A stretch of 64,000 bases of DNA from Poseidonocella pacifica (GTDB taxonomy: Bacteria > Pseudomonadota > Alphaproteobacteria > Rhodobacterales > Rhodobacteraceae), in contig NZ_FOJU01000003.1 of NCBI RefSeq assembly GCF_900111875.1, positions 62,001 through 126,000 on the forward strand, read 5' to 3'. Within the stretch, counting starts at the first letter, position 1. Every line of letters begins with the position of its first letter. The notes under the pieces are model-generated. The model was given only the letters and a program-made list of their open reading frames with translations, was not told the origin of the DNA and did not search any database. Below, piece after piece: positions 8,519-17,153 of the stretch. Both the position numbers and the translations under genes were made by a program.

Positions 8519-10108
8519 ATGAAACGACTGATATTCGCGCTGGCCGCCGCGACGGTGCCAGCCACCGCTTATGCGCAAGCCTCGCCCGAAGCCGCCCGCT
8601 GCGGCGCCCTGCGTGGCCTGGCAATCACCCCGGAGGAGATCGGCCTGCCGAGCGGCGGGGCCGATGTCGCCACTGCCACCTACCGGACCGAGCCCGCAGC
8701 CTTCTGCGAAATGACCGGGGCCATCGATCCCGTCGATCCTGACGCGCCCGACATCAACTTCCAAGTCAACCTGCCGCTCGAGTGGAATGGCAAGGGTCTG
8801 CACTACGGCGGCGGCGGCTACAACGGCAGCGTGGTCACGGGCCTCGACCAGGTGCGCTTCAACCCCGAGGACACCCCCACCCCGCTTGCAAAGGGCTACG
8901 TGACCTGGGGCAGCGACTCCGGTCACCAGTCCGTGGGGATCACCGCGGAATTCCTGCGAAACGAGGAGGCCCTGCGCAACTTCGGCGGCGAGCAGCTGAA
9001 GAAGACCCACGACGTGGCCATGGCCCTGATCTCGGCCTTCTACGACGATGCGGCGCCGGAGCATGTCTATTTCCAAGGCACGTCCCAAGGCGGGCATGAA
9101 GCGATGATCGCGATCCAGCGCTGGCCCGACGACTACGACGGGGCGATCATCGTCCACCCGGCCAACAGCTTCGTCGGCCTCCAGCTCTCCGGCAACCGCG
9201 CGGGCCAGGCCTTCTATCAGCCCGGCGCCTACATGTCGCCCGCGGACGTCGAGCTTCTGAACGGCGCGGTGATGGCGGCTTGCGACGGGCTCGACGGCGC
9301 CGAAGATGGGCTGATCGGCGACATTTCCGGCTGCGAGGCGGCCTTCGACGTGACCTCCCTGCGCTGCGAGGACGGCACCGGGTCCGACGGCAAATGTCTC
9401 GGCGACGCTCAGATCGCCGCGCTCGAAGTGCTGAACTCGCGCACCGAGACCCCGCCGCTTCAGGGCGGCGCCGAGGGCTTCTCGGAATGGCCGATCTACC
9501 TTGGTGCCGATCTCTACGGGCTGTGGGGCATGGGACTGTCGCCCGAGCCCACCAACCCGCCCTCGCCTGTCGCGAACTTCGGTCTGGCCGTGCTGTCGGA
9601 CCCGATGATCCGCCATGCGGTGCTGAAGGATGACGACGCCAACACGCTGGAGTTCGACGCCTCGCAACACAGCGAGCGCCTGACCGAGCTTTCCGAGCAG
9701 CTTGACGCGGTCGAAGCCGACCTCACCCCCTTCACCTCGAAGGGTGGCAAGATCCTCCTGATGCACGGCACCACCGACTTCGCCATTCCCTTCGGCAATA
9801 CCGTGGATTGGTTCGAGCGGGTCGTCGCCGAGCATGGCGAGGAGCAGGTCCGGGACTTCATGCGCTTCTGGCTGGTGCCCGGCTTTGGCCACGGCTCCGG
9901 AGCCTTCCAGATGCGATGGACCTCGCTCGACGCCCTTGAGGCTTGGGTGGAGGATGGCCAGCCCCCAGAAAACATGGTGATGAGCGACGCCGCGCCCGAC
10001 ACGGCTGGACGCAGCAGGCCAATGTGCGAATACCCTGCCTTCGCGCGACTGAAGGACGGGGCGAACGACCACGACAGCGCCGAGAGCTACACCTGCGTCA
10101 CCGAATGA
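8519..10108 (+). CDS. Tannase/feruloyl esterase family hydrolase
   Basis: A secreted alpha/beta hydrolase of 529 residues. Residues 1-19 are a signal peptide (MKRLIFALAAATVPATAYA). The nucleophile motif is GTSQGGHEA near residue 185. A loop of the tannase family that binds calcium appears as DGLDGAEDGLIGD around 255-268, the lid contains paired cysteines, and GFGHGSG near the end supplies the catalytic His. A strong AAGGAGGAGG precedes the ATG. The family cleaves aromatic esters (gallate, ferulate, MHET). It stands alone within the island; no neighbour hints at the substrate. Confidence 0.88.
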   Translation: MKRLIFALAAATVPATAYAQASPEAARCGALRGLAITPEEIGLPSGGADVATATYRTEPAAFCEMTGAIDPVDPDAPDINFQVNLPLEWNGKGLHYGGGGYNGSVVTGLDQVRFNPEDTPTPLAKGYVTWGSDSGHQSVGITAEFLRNEEALRNFGGEQLKKTHDVAMALISAFYDDAAPEHVYFQGTSQGGHEAMIAIQRWPDDYDGAIIVHPANSFVGLQLSGNRAGQAFYQPGAYMSPADVELLNGAVMAACDGLDGAEDGLIGDISGCEAAFDVTSLRCEDGTGSDGKCLGDAQIAALEVLNSRTETPPLQGGAEGFSEWPIYLGADLYGLWGMGLSPEPTNPPSPVANFGLAVLSDPMIRHAVLKDDDANTLEFDASQHSERLTELSEQLDAVEADLTPFTSKGGKILLMHGTTDFAIPFGNTVDWFERVVAEHGEEQVRDFMRFWLVPGFGHGSGAFQMRWTSLDALEAWVEDGQPPENMVMSDAAPDTAGRSRPMCEYPAFARLKDGANDHDSAESYTCVTE

Positions 10109-10262
10109 CCTGACCCGTGGGTGAGCCATGTTGAGCTTGCCCACGGGCTCTTTGCCAGGTCTCGTTGAAGGAGATACATTGCCATTCGATCGCTCGGCGG
10201 CATTGTTGCTGAACTCTATCTGCGGAGGATTCACATATTGAATACATGCGGTTTGACGAGGT

Positions 10263-10466
10263 GCATGGAGTAAGCCCGCACCCGCCCGCTACCGCATCAC
10301 GAACTGGCCCATCTACACGGCGTCGCTTCGCAAGCGCGGGTCGTTCCTGATCTGGCTGGACAAGGAAATGACCTACCTCGCGCCGCATGACGGCAGCCCC
10401 GGTCGCCCCGCGGTGTTCTCGCCCGCGTTGTTCTCAGATGGCTCCGCTTACTCTCTCAGAGAATAA
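10263..10466 (+). pseudogene. N-terminal fragment of an IS5-type transposase
   Basis: A frame without a start reads RYRITNWPIYTASLRKRGS, then LIWLDKEMTYLAPHDG and GRPAVFS before going astray and stopping at 10466. This matches the N-terminus of transposases whose next residues would be DAAIQFCL. Only about 55 residues are left. A C-terminal remnant of a similar transposase lies at 13643-13825, so the two may be the ends of one element interrupted by later insertions. Confidence 0.7.
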
Positions 10467-10737
10467 ACGTTCAGCCCCCTCCGTTGTCAAAGCGTCGGTC
10501 TTAGCGTCAAGGTTTTGGTCTATGGTTGAAACGCGAGCATATCCAATGATCATGCCTTATCATGACAAAACCGCTCCTATATCCCAAACGTTTTGTCATG
10601 GGTTTTGGGAACGGCTAACAGCTTGATTGTTCGTACGGAGATTGAGAGTGACAAAAACGACCGTTTGAATAAACTTCTTGTTTAAGCGCGGCACTTTACA
10701 TATGTAAAATTTGCTTGAGAGAGACGGGAGACTGCGT
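10467..10737. other. Low-GC stretch without a recognised gene
   Basis: Between the transposase fragment and the small membrane gene the sequence turns AT-rich. It holds imperfect repeats of a CAAAACG motif (around 10567 and 10587) and the ATATCC segments nearby. I see no open frame with a ribosome binding site. Confidence 0.4.
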
Positions 10738-10947
10738 GTGATAATTATTGCGGCTATATCTATAGGGTCAGTTTTTTTAACAATGTACCTTATATTGGCT
10801 CGGATGAGATCAAGAGGCGTCAACATTGATAGTATAATATTCGTATCATCGAAGTGCTTATCAAATGAAACAACAAGTGCAGAGAAGTTTCTGTACTTTT
10901 CGGTGCTAATTTCTGCGATCTCTTTATCAATATGGCTCTTGTCGTAA
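10738..10947 (+). CDS. Small two-span membrane protein, hypothetical
   Basis: A 69-residue frame starting at GTG 10738, preceded by GGGAG at suitable distance. Two hydrophobic segments (IIIAAISIGSVFLTMYLIL and FLYFSVLISAISLSIWLL) flank a polar middle. The strongly AT-rich composition differs from the surroundings, which suggests transfer. An overlapping minus-strand frame of similar length exists but has no membrane pattern or binding site. No family recognised. Confidence 0.4.
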   Translation: MIIIAAISIGSVFLTMYLILARMRSRGVNIDSIIFVSSKCLSNETTSAEKFLYFSVLISAISLSIWLLS

Positions 10948-11102
10948 TTTAAAGGAGCATGAACAATTTGTTCCATCCCGGATGATCACATAGACTCTCG
11001 GCGATTTGCATTTTTCACGGCAGGATCGATTCTGAGGGAGTGCGGCGGACCAGAAAATAGTCCGGGGGACTGTTTTCCCGCCGAACGGGACGGGGCGCAA
11101 CC

Positions 11103-12105
11103 ATGCTGATCCATCTTCACAAGCAGGCGACGACGACACCAAAGGTCAGGGCGGCGATCCAGGCGAGCGACGAGCCAGCATCGGCCCTGGCGGAACGCTT
11201 CGGCACGACTGAGCAGACGGTGTATAAATGGCGTCACCGCGACAGCGTTGAGGATCGCAGCCACATGCCACATCGGTTGCAGACAACTCTGACGCCTGCG
11301 CAAGAAGCCGTCGCTGTGGCGCTGCGCACGACGCTTCTGGTATCGCTCGATGACCTACTGGCTGTGGTGCGCGAGTTCCTGAACCCGAATGCCTCACGCT
11401 CTGGCCTGGACCGCTGCTTGCGTCGGCATGGCGTGGGAAACCTGCGCGATCTCAAGGCCAAGGGACGGAAGCCGAAGCACAGCGCCCTCAAGTCCTACGA
11501 GCCCGGTTACATCCACATCGATGTGAAATACCTGCCGCAAATGGCAGATGAGACCTCGCGGCGCTATCTCTTCGTTGCAATCGATCGAGCAACGCGTTGG
11601 GTCTTTATCCGCGTCTTCAATGCCAAGACGGCAGCCAATGCCCGCCGCTTCCTACGCGACCTGGGACGCGTTTGCCCGCTGCCCATCCGCACCATTCCTA
11701 CGGACAACGGCAAGGAGTTCACGGATCGCCTCTTCGGCCTACGCAAACGCGCCGCGACCGGAGCGCACGAGTTCGACAAACTCTGCGCCGCACTCGATAT
11801 CGACCATCGCCTCACCCCCGCCAAAATCGCCCCAAACCAACGGGATGGTCGAGAGATTCAATGGCCGCATCGAGGAGGTGCTGCAAAGCCACCACTTCCA
11901 ATCCGGCGAAGAGCTGGAAACGACGCTGCTCCGCTATGTCTGGCTCTACAACCAGCAGCTCCCGCAGTCAGCCTTGGGCAGCAAAACGCCCTTGCAGGCC
12001 ATGAAGGACTGGCACAAACTAAAGCCGAAGTTGTTCAAGAAGCAGCCATACTACCTGCCGGGATGTGACACCTACCTCTCTGAAATTACGATTGATCGCT
12101 GCTGA
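11103..12105 (+). pseudogene. IS481-family transposase, frameshifted
   Basis: Starts at ATG 11103 with an N-terminal helix-turn-helix (ALAERFGTTEQTVYKWRHR) and continues into an rve integrase core: first Asp in GYIHIDVKYLPQM, second in RTIPTDNGKEF. The DDE Glu lies in a second frame (PQTNGMVERFNGRIEEV). The frames join at about 11815-11820, where five Cs stand where four are needed. The second frame ends with KKQPYYLPGCD and a stop at 12103-12105. The element is therefore inactive unless the extra C is a sequencing error. I could not define its inverted repeats. Confidence 0.85.
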
Positions 12106-12605
12106 CCCAATCTGGCAGCGCCGACTTCCAGACCCTTCGGCCCGAAAATGAGCTCGCGTCTAACTGGGGGTTCGTAATTGAAAATTCTACTCGAGAGTAT
12201 TAAATACTCATCGAGGTTTCCCCCCGCTTCGCGCTTGCGTGAAAGCCAACTTTGCAAAGGTGGAAACCCGTAAAAAACAGGAATGTCAACAAGTAAACTC
12301 GTCAGCCCATAAACGCTATATACAACGAGACTTTCACTCAATACGTATCGCAAGCAGCCATCTTCAAACCCACCTATAAAAATCAATGTACGTCCTTCTA
12401 CACTTTTTCCAAAAAAGAACGTATATCTTTTGTCGATTTCCCCTCTTACCTCTGGAGTAAAAGGATAGATATTTAAAGTCTCCGGTACTCCACATATTTT
12501 TTGGACGACTTCTATAGATGTTTCGGCAAAAGCGATTTCGTAACCTGTTTCGTCAGAAGCCATACATGACGACAGCAAAAAAAAGAGAATGAAAATTCTT
12601 TTCAT
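12072..12605 (-). CDS. Putative lipoprotein, 3' end probably altered by the IS
   Basis: A 177-residue frame from the ATG at 12605 with a lipoprotein signal (KRIFILFFLLSSC, lipobox LSSC), so probably membrane-anchored. The body is a mixed beta-rich sequence with KRYTFFFGKSVEGRTLIFIG and a conserved-looking Cys pair (KICGV, DGCLRYV). The last 10 or so residues overlap the end of the IS481 transposase, which suggests that the IS insertion replaced the original C-terminus. Composition is AT-rich. Family not recognised. Confidence 0.5.
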   Translation of the reverse strand: MKRIFILFFLLSSCMASDETGYEIAFAETSIEVVQKICGVPETLNIYPFTPEVRGEIDKRYTFFFGKSVEGRTLIFIGGFEDGCLRYVLSESLVVYSVYGLTSLLVDIPVFYGFPPLQSWLSRKREAGGNLDEYLILSSRIFNYEPPVRRELIFGPKGLEVGAARLGQQRSIVISER

Positions 12606-12608
12606 CAT

Positions 12609-12923
12609 GATCTGTTCATTAAGACTTGAAATTTCCATGCATGTCAACTTTGCTTCCTCAAGCACTTATGTGCGCTATCCCTGCACGACATCTTTGTCTT
12701 TCCTATTTCAGCCAGAATCCGCCTCACTGAGACATCAGCTCAACACCCTGATCAATCTCCCAATCACGAGTTGCGCCGGTCAACTTGCACAGGGTAACGT
12801 TCCGAAACTTCTTCGCCGGATACCAAGTGCGTTTGCCTTTTTAGTTCTCAAGCAAGATTTCTTCTTTGGAGCCATTGCGGGACGATCGCATGCGGCGGCC
12901 CCTCGCGGCCATAGGGTCAGGAC
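12609..12923. other. Gap between lipoprotein and IS427-type element
   Basis: No convincing gene. On the minus strand a stretch of 36 codons at about 12735-12840 reads TWYPAKKFRNVTLCKLTGAT before stopping; it may be the tail of a lost gene but has no start and no family I know. Confidence 0.35.
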
Positions 12924-13558
12924 TCATAGCCAGTAGATGACGAGTGCAGCGAGGGCGATTGCGGAGAGGAAGACTTCGGGGCGGCGGTCATAGCGGGTTG
13001 CGACACGCCGCCAGTCCTTGAGCCTGCCGAACATTATCTCGATGCCGTTGCGGCGTTCGTAGCGCCGCTTGTCGTATCGGATTGTTGTCTTGCGTTGCTT
13101 ACGACTCGGGATGCAGGCGCGTACCCTTTTGTCTTTAAACGCTTCTCTGAACCAATCAGCGTCATAGCCGCGATCCCCAAGCAGCCAGTCGACATCTGGC
13201 AGGCTGCTCAGCAGCGCTCGGGCACCGATGTAGTCGCTGACCTGACCGGCGGTTGAGCTTTGAGGTAAGTGGCGTCGATCATGACCGTCGTCTGTTCGCC
13301 GTGATCAGCAGGCAGACCGGCCATCATCTGGGCAAAGATGCCCTTGTCACTCCAGCGTTTCCACCGATTGTAGAGCGTTTTGTGTGGGCCGTATTCCTTC
13401 GGCGCGTCACGCCACCGTAAGCCGTTGCGATTGATGAAGATAATCTCGCTAAGAACGCGCTTGTCATCGACACATGGCTTGCCGTGGGATTTGGGAAAGT
13501 AGGGCTCAAGACGCGCCATCTGCGCGTCGGATAACCTGATTGGATCACATATGTTCAC
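12924..13558 (-). pseudogene. IS5-family (IS427-type) transposase with internal deletion
   Basis: The first frame (13208-13558) has the DUF4096-like start LSDAQMARLEPYFP and FINRNGLRWRDAPKEYGPHKTLYNRW, then TVMIDATYLKA with the first catalytic Asp. The second frame continues AGQVSDYIGARALL, WLLGDRGYDADWF (second Asp), YDKRRYERRNGIEIMFGRLKDW (Glu) and ends at 12924. About 35 residues that normally lie between ATYLKA and AGQVSDY are missing and the frames do not join, so the element is dead beyond a simple -1 frameshift. Confidence 0.85.
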
Positions 13559-13642
13559 CGCTCACTTTTTGAGCCGTGAATCACGCAGCGAAGCAAAAAT
13601 CAATGGGTCCTCAGCCTAAGGACCAAGCAATACGATATCTCC

Positions 13643-13825
13643 ATGCAGATCCGGAAGAAGGTCGAGATGCTTCTCGCGCACTGCAAGCGCCTCCTCGGCC
13701 TCGGAAGGCTCCGATTACGTGGCCCATGCGCTGCAACTGACGAATTCCTCCTCGCCGCCACCGCGCAGAACCTCAGGAAACTGGCCAAGATACTTCCTGC
13801 ACCGCAGCGACCGCGGAACGCCTGA
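13643..13825 (+). pseudogene. C-terminal fragment of IS1182/IS5-type transposase
   Basis: A frame that reads IRKKVEMLLAHCKRLLGLGRLRLRG with the interruption CAATDEFLLAATAQNLRKLAKIL, which is the usual C-terminus of DDE transposases of this group. Only 60 codons remain and no catalytic residues apart from the final Glu region. The frame is open a little further upstream without a start. Confidence 0.7.
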
Positions 13826-14130
13826 CGGGATAGGCGCTCGCACCACGTTCAGCCGTCGATATTCTGCGCTCTCGAACGGGTGTTTTTCCACAGAATCGGC
13901 GGGAAGGCGACTTTCGCTGCGTCCTGGGCGAGCGGCAGCGATGCGCAGCAAGTGCGCCATCTGGTGCGTAGGTCTTTGCAACAGGCAAAAGGGCCACAAT
14001 TTCCACAACTTTCGCTCAAAAATAAGGCAAATGCACTTGAGCGCTGCCCAAACATCTTCCACGTTGACAATTTGGGGCAGCGAAACTGTTCTGGGGCTTG
14101 TTGCCGGCCACCCGTCGGTGTGGCATGGGC
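13826..14130. other. Intergenic stretch before the riboswitch
   Basis: About 300 bases with no gene that I can support. It links the transposase remnant to the guanidine operon leader. A promoter for that operon should lie here; TTGACA at 14063-14068 (in the segment CCACGTTGACAATTTGG) is a good -35 candidate about 65 bases before the aptamer. Confidence 0.4.
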
Positions 14131-14249
14131 GTGCAGGGCATTTAGGGTTCCACTGGCCATCCCGTCAGGTTCGGTCCGAGAAATGCCACCTGGCGGGCCA
14201 ATTCTCGCGGGGCACACGGCGGGCCAAAATCCCGGGAGGCATACTGCGC
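14131..14249 (+). ncRNA. Guanidine-I (ykkC) riboswitch
   Basis: The leader contains the ykkC hallmarks in the right order: TTAGGGTTCC (14142-14151), GGTCCGAGAAA (14173-14183), ACACGGCGGG (14214-14223) and AAAATCCCGGGAGG (14226-14239). The ends pair as GTGCAG (14131-14136) with CTGCGC (14244-14249). Free guanidinium binding normally turns expression on. Between aptamer and start codon lie two candidate switching helices: CCGCGCC (14259) with GGCGCGG (14287), and GTTCCGC (14274) with GCGGAAC (14308). It precedes the ABC transporter and ureohydrolase operon. Confidence 0.9.
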
Positions 14250-14333
14250 AGGTCCGACCCGCGCCATATCCTTGTTCCGCCAGCGGGGCGCGGCCGACTC
14301 TGAACGAGCGGAACGCACCGATGGGGAAAGACG

Positions 14334-15395
14334 ATGACCAAAGCCAAGTTTCTGACCGCCACCGCATTGACACTTGGGTTGCTGGGCAGCCTCCCGGCTC
14401 AGGCCCAGGAAAAGACCGATTTCAAGCTCGCATGGTCGATCTATGTCGGCTGGATGCCTTGGGGTTATCTCGACGAAAGCGGCATTATGGACAAGTGGGC
14501 CGAGAAATACGGCATCACCGTCGATATCGTGCAGATCAACGACTACGTTGAAAGCATCAACCAATACACTGCCGGTGCCTTTGACGGTGTCTCTGCGACC
14601 AATATGGACACGCTGTCTATCCCGGCAGGCAGCGGCGTGGACACCACCGCGCTGATCGTGGGTGACTATTCCAACGGCAATGACGCGGTGATCGCCAAGG
14701 GCGACATGACGCTGGCCGACCTCGCCGGGACCAAGGTCAACCTCGTGGAACTGTCGGTCTCGCATTATCTGCTGGCGCGGGCGCTGGACTCCGCCGGTTT
14801 GGCCGAGCGTGACCTCGACGGGGTGGTGAACACCTCGGACGCCGACATGATTGCCGCCTATTCGACCGAGGACGTCAAAACGGTGGTGACCTGGAACCCG
14901 CTGGTTTCCGAGATTACCGCGTCCAACCCCGATGCCAAGGTGCTCTTCGACAGCTCCAAGATTCCCGGTGAGATCCTCGACCTGATGGTGGTTAACACGG
15001 AGACGCTTGAGGCCAACCCCGACTTCGGCAAGGCCGTCGTGGGCGCGTGGTACGAGGTCATGGGCCTGATGGCCGCAGGCGACGAAGCGGTGCTGACCGC
15101 CATGGCCGAAGCCTCGGGGACCGATCTGGACGGGTACCAGGCGCAGCTTGCCGCGACCGAGATGTTCTACGACCCAGCCGAAGCCGTTGCGCAGGCGTCG
15201 TCGTCGGCGCTGCCCGAGACGATGATCGAGATCGCCGAGTTCCTCTTCGACAAGGGTATCCTGGGCGAGGGCGCGCCATCGGCGGATTTCGTGGGCATCG
15301 AATACCCCGACGGAACGATCACGGGCTCGGACGCGAATGTGATGTTCCGCTTTGACGCCAGCTACATGCAGATGGCTGCGGACGGCGCTCTGTGA
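14334..15395 (+). CDS. ABC transporter substrate-binding protein, probable guanidine
   Basis: A 353-residue periplasmic binding protein of the NMT1/SsuA type. Residues 1-24 form a signal peptide (LTLGLLGSLPAQAQ). The mature start FKLAWSIYVGWMPWGYLDESG, with ATNMDTLSIPAGSGVD and VVTWNPLVSEI, matches the protein class long annotated as putative urea transporter next to urea carboxylase, which is now understood as guanidine carboxylase. A guanidine-I riboswitch in the leader supports guanidinium as ligand. GGGGAAAG precedes the ATG. First gene of a six-gene operon. Confidence 0.85.
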   Translation: MTKAKFLTATALTLGLLGSLPAQAQEKTDFKLAWSIYVGWMPWGYLDESGIMDKWAEKYGITVDIVQINDYVESINQYTAGAFDGVSATNMDTLSIPAGSGVDTTALIVGDYSNGNDAVIAKGDMTLADLAGTKVNLVELSVSHYLLARALDSAGLAERDLDGVVNTSDADMIAAYSTEDVKTVVTWNPLVSEITASNPDAKVLFDSSKIPGEILDLMVVNTETLEANPDFGKAVVGAWYEVMGLMAAGDEAVLTAMAEASGTDLDGYQAQLAATEMFYDPAEAVAQASSSALPETMIEIAEFLFDKGILGEGAPSADFVGIEYPDGTITGSDANVMFRFDASYMQMAADGAL

Positions 15396-15444
15396 CCTGG
15401 TTGCGCGCCCTCGATCGGGGGCGCGCGTCGCGAAAGGCTTACCC

Positions 15445-16257
15445 ATGCGACTGATCAACCTCTCTCCCTCGCGCCCCTTGGCGGTGTTCCTCGCGGCGGT
15501 GCCGTTCGTCGCGGTGTTGATCGCCTATGCGGCTGGGTCCGAGATCCGGCTGGCGGCGAACCCGGCGGACAAGCTGCTGCCCGCGCTGAGCACCATTCAG
15601 GAGACTGCCGTCCGTTTGTTCACCGAAGGTGACCGCCGGTCGGGCGAGATCCTGTTGTGGAAGGACACATGGGCGTCGCTGTCGCGGCTGCTGGGCGGCG
15701 TTGCGATTTCGGCGTCGCTGTCTCTGGTCATCGGCATGGTGGTCGGCCTCTTGCCGATGTTCCGCTCGCTGCTGTCGGGCTTTGTCGCGGTACTGTCGAT
15801 GGTGCCGCCGCTGGCGCTGCTGCCGATCCTCTTTATTGTCTTCGGGCTGGGCGAGACCTCCAAGGTGGTGCTGATCGTCATCGGCATCACGCCTTTCATG
15901 ACGCGGGACCTGGCGCAGCGCGTTCTGGACATCCCGCATGAACAGCTGGTGAAGGCGCAGACGCTGGGTGCCTCCTCATGGGTGATCGCGGCGCGGGTGG
16001 CGCTGCCGCAGGTGCTGCCCCGGCTTATCGCCAATGTGCGGCTGACGCTCGGCTCGGCCTGGCTGTTCCTGATCGCGGCAGAGGCCGTGGCGGCAGAGGT
16101 CGGTCTTGGTTACCGCATTTTTCTCGTGCGCCGCTACCTCGCGATGGACGTGATCCTGACCTACGTGATCTGGATCACCCTGCTGGCCTTTGTGCTCGAC
16201 TGGCTACTTAAGCAACTGTCGCGCAAGGCATTTCCGTGGATGGAGGCAGGGCTATGA
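15445..16257 (+). CDS. ABC transporter permease, NitT/TauT type, probable guanidine
   Basis: A 270-residue inner-membrane protein with about six spans. The EAA loop is seen as AQTLGASSWVIAARVALPQVLPRL. I start at ATG 15445 (MRLINLSPSRPLAVFLA), which opens the first span; 31 codons of upstream frame overlap the binding-protein stop region. Its stop overlaps the ATPase start (ATGA at 16254-16257), so translation is coupled. Pairs with the neighbouring binding protein and ATPase to import the ligand of the riboswitch-controlled operon. Confidence 0.88.
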   Translation: MRLINLSPSRPLAVFLAAVPFVAVLIAYAAGSEIRLAANPADKLLPALSTIQETAVRLFTEGDRRSGEILLWKDTWASLSRLLGGVAISASLSLVIGMVVGLLPMFRSLLSGFVAVLSMVPPLALLPILFIVFGLGETSKVVLIVIGITPFMTRDLAQRVLDIPHEQLVKAQTLGASSWVIAARVALPQVLPRLIANVRLTLGSAWLFLIAAEAVAAEVGLGYRIFLVRRYLAMDVILTYVIWITLLAFVLDWLLKQLSRKAFPWMEAGL

Positions 16258-17057
16258 GCTTCATTCAGGTCCGTGATGTCTGGCAGGCCTACGGCGGCCG
16301 GTCGATCATCGAAAGGGTCACCCTCGACGTGTCGGAAGGCGAATTCGTGTCGATCGTCGGCGCCTCGGGCTGTGGCAAGTCCACCTTTTTGCGGCTGCTG
16401 TTGGCGGATGAGCGCCCGGTGCGTGGCACGATCACCGTGGACGGCGGGGACGTCGCGGTCGAGCCGGGGCGCGAGCGTGGCGTGGTCTTTCAACGCTACT
16501 CGGTCTTCCCGCACCTGACCGTGCGCGAGAACATCGTCGCCGCCGAGGGGTTCAACACGGCCTCCGGATGGCTGTTCGGAGCTGCGAAACGTACCTCCCG
16601 GGAGCGGGCGGATGCCATTCTCGCCCGTATCGGGCTGAACCACGTCGCAGAGCAATACCCGGCGAGCCTGTCGGGCGGGATGCAGCAACGCCTCGCCATC
16701 GGGCAGGCACTGACGGCGAAGCCGCGCGTACTGCTGCTGGACGAACCCTTTGGCGCGCTCGATCCGGGGACGCGGGTTCAGATGCACGATTTCCTGACCG
16801 AACTGAGGGCCGAGACCAAGATGACCGTCTTCATGGTCAGTCACGATCTGGAGGAAGCGTTCAAGCTGGGCGACCGCGTGCTGGTCTTCGACAAGCCGCG
16901 CTGGGACCCGCAGGACCCGGGCCTGTACGGCGCGACCATCACTTATGAATTCGACGCGCGGGACGGGGGGATGCCGTATCAGCACATCCTCGACCGCTAT
17001 CCCTCGCTCAAGCCGCAGGCGGAACCGGCCCCGGAACGGCTGCTCGAACCTGCCTGA
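16254..17057 (+). CDS. ABC transporter ATPase, NitT/TauT type, probable guanidine
   Basis: A 267-residue ATPase with Walker A GASGCGKST, Q loop FQRYSVFPHLTV, signature LSGGMQQR, Walker B LLLDEPFGALD and switch His in VSHDLEEA. A short C-terminal tail follows (EFDARDGGMPYQHILDRYPSL), as found in ATPases associated with urea/guanidine carboxylase transporters. The ATG at 16254 overlaps the permease stop. Provides energy for the importer. Confidence 0.9.
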   Translation: MSFIQVRDVWQAYGGRSIIERVTLDVSEGEFVSIVGASGCGKSTFLRLLLADERPVRGTITVDGGDVAVEPGRERGVVFQRYSVFPHLTVRENIVAAEGFNTASGWLFGAAKRTSRERADAILARIGLNHVAEQYPASLSGGMQQRLAIGQALTAKPRVLLLDEPFGALDPGTRVQMHDFLTELRAETKMTVFMVSHDLEEAFKLGDRVLVFDKPRWDPQDPGLYGATITYEFDARDGGMPYQHILDRYPSLKPQAEPAPERLLEPA

Positions 17058-17153
17058 CCAAAGACACCCACGCGCGCCGCCGGGCCCCGCGCGTGGGACA
17101 GCCAAGGCCCGGATCATATCGCCCCTCACGGGGTAACCGATTGGGAGACAGAA

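Noticed and set aside
8309-10234. 641-codon minus-strand frame
   Set aside because: Shadow of the tannase-like gene; composition rich in His, Arg and Gly, no motif, no ribosome binding site.
10596-10976. 126-codon minus-strand frame in the AT-rich patch
   Set aside because: Overlaps the plus-strand frame with two membrane spans and a GGGAG site; the minus frame has neither a clear start signal nor a domain.
14142-15458. 438-codon minus-strand frame
   Set aside because: Antisense to the substrate-binding protein and to the riboswitch; no domain pattern.
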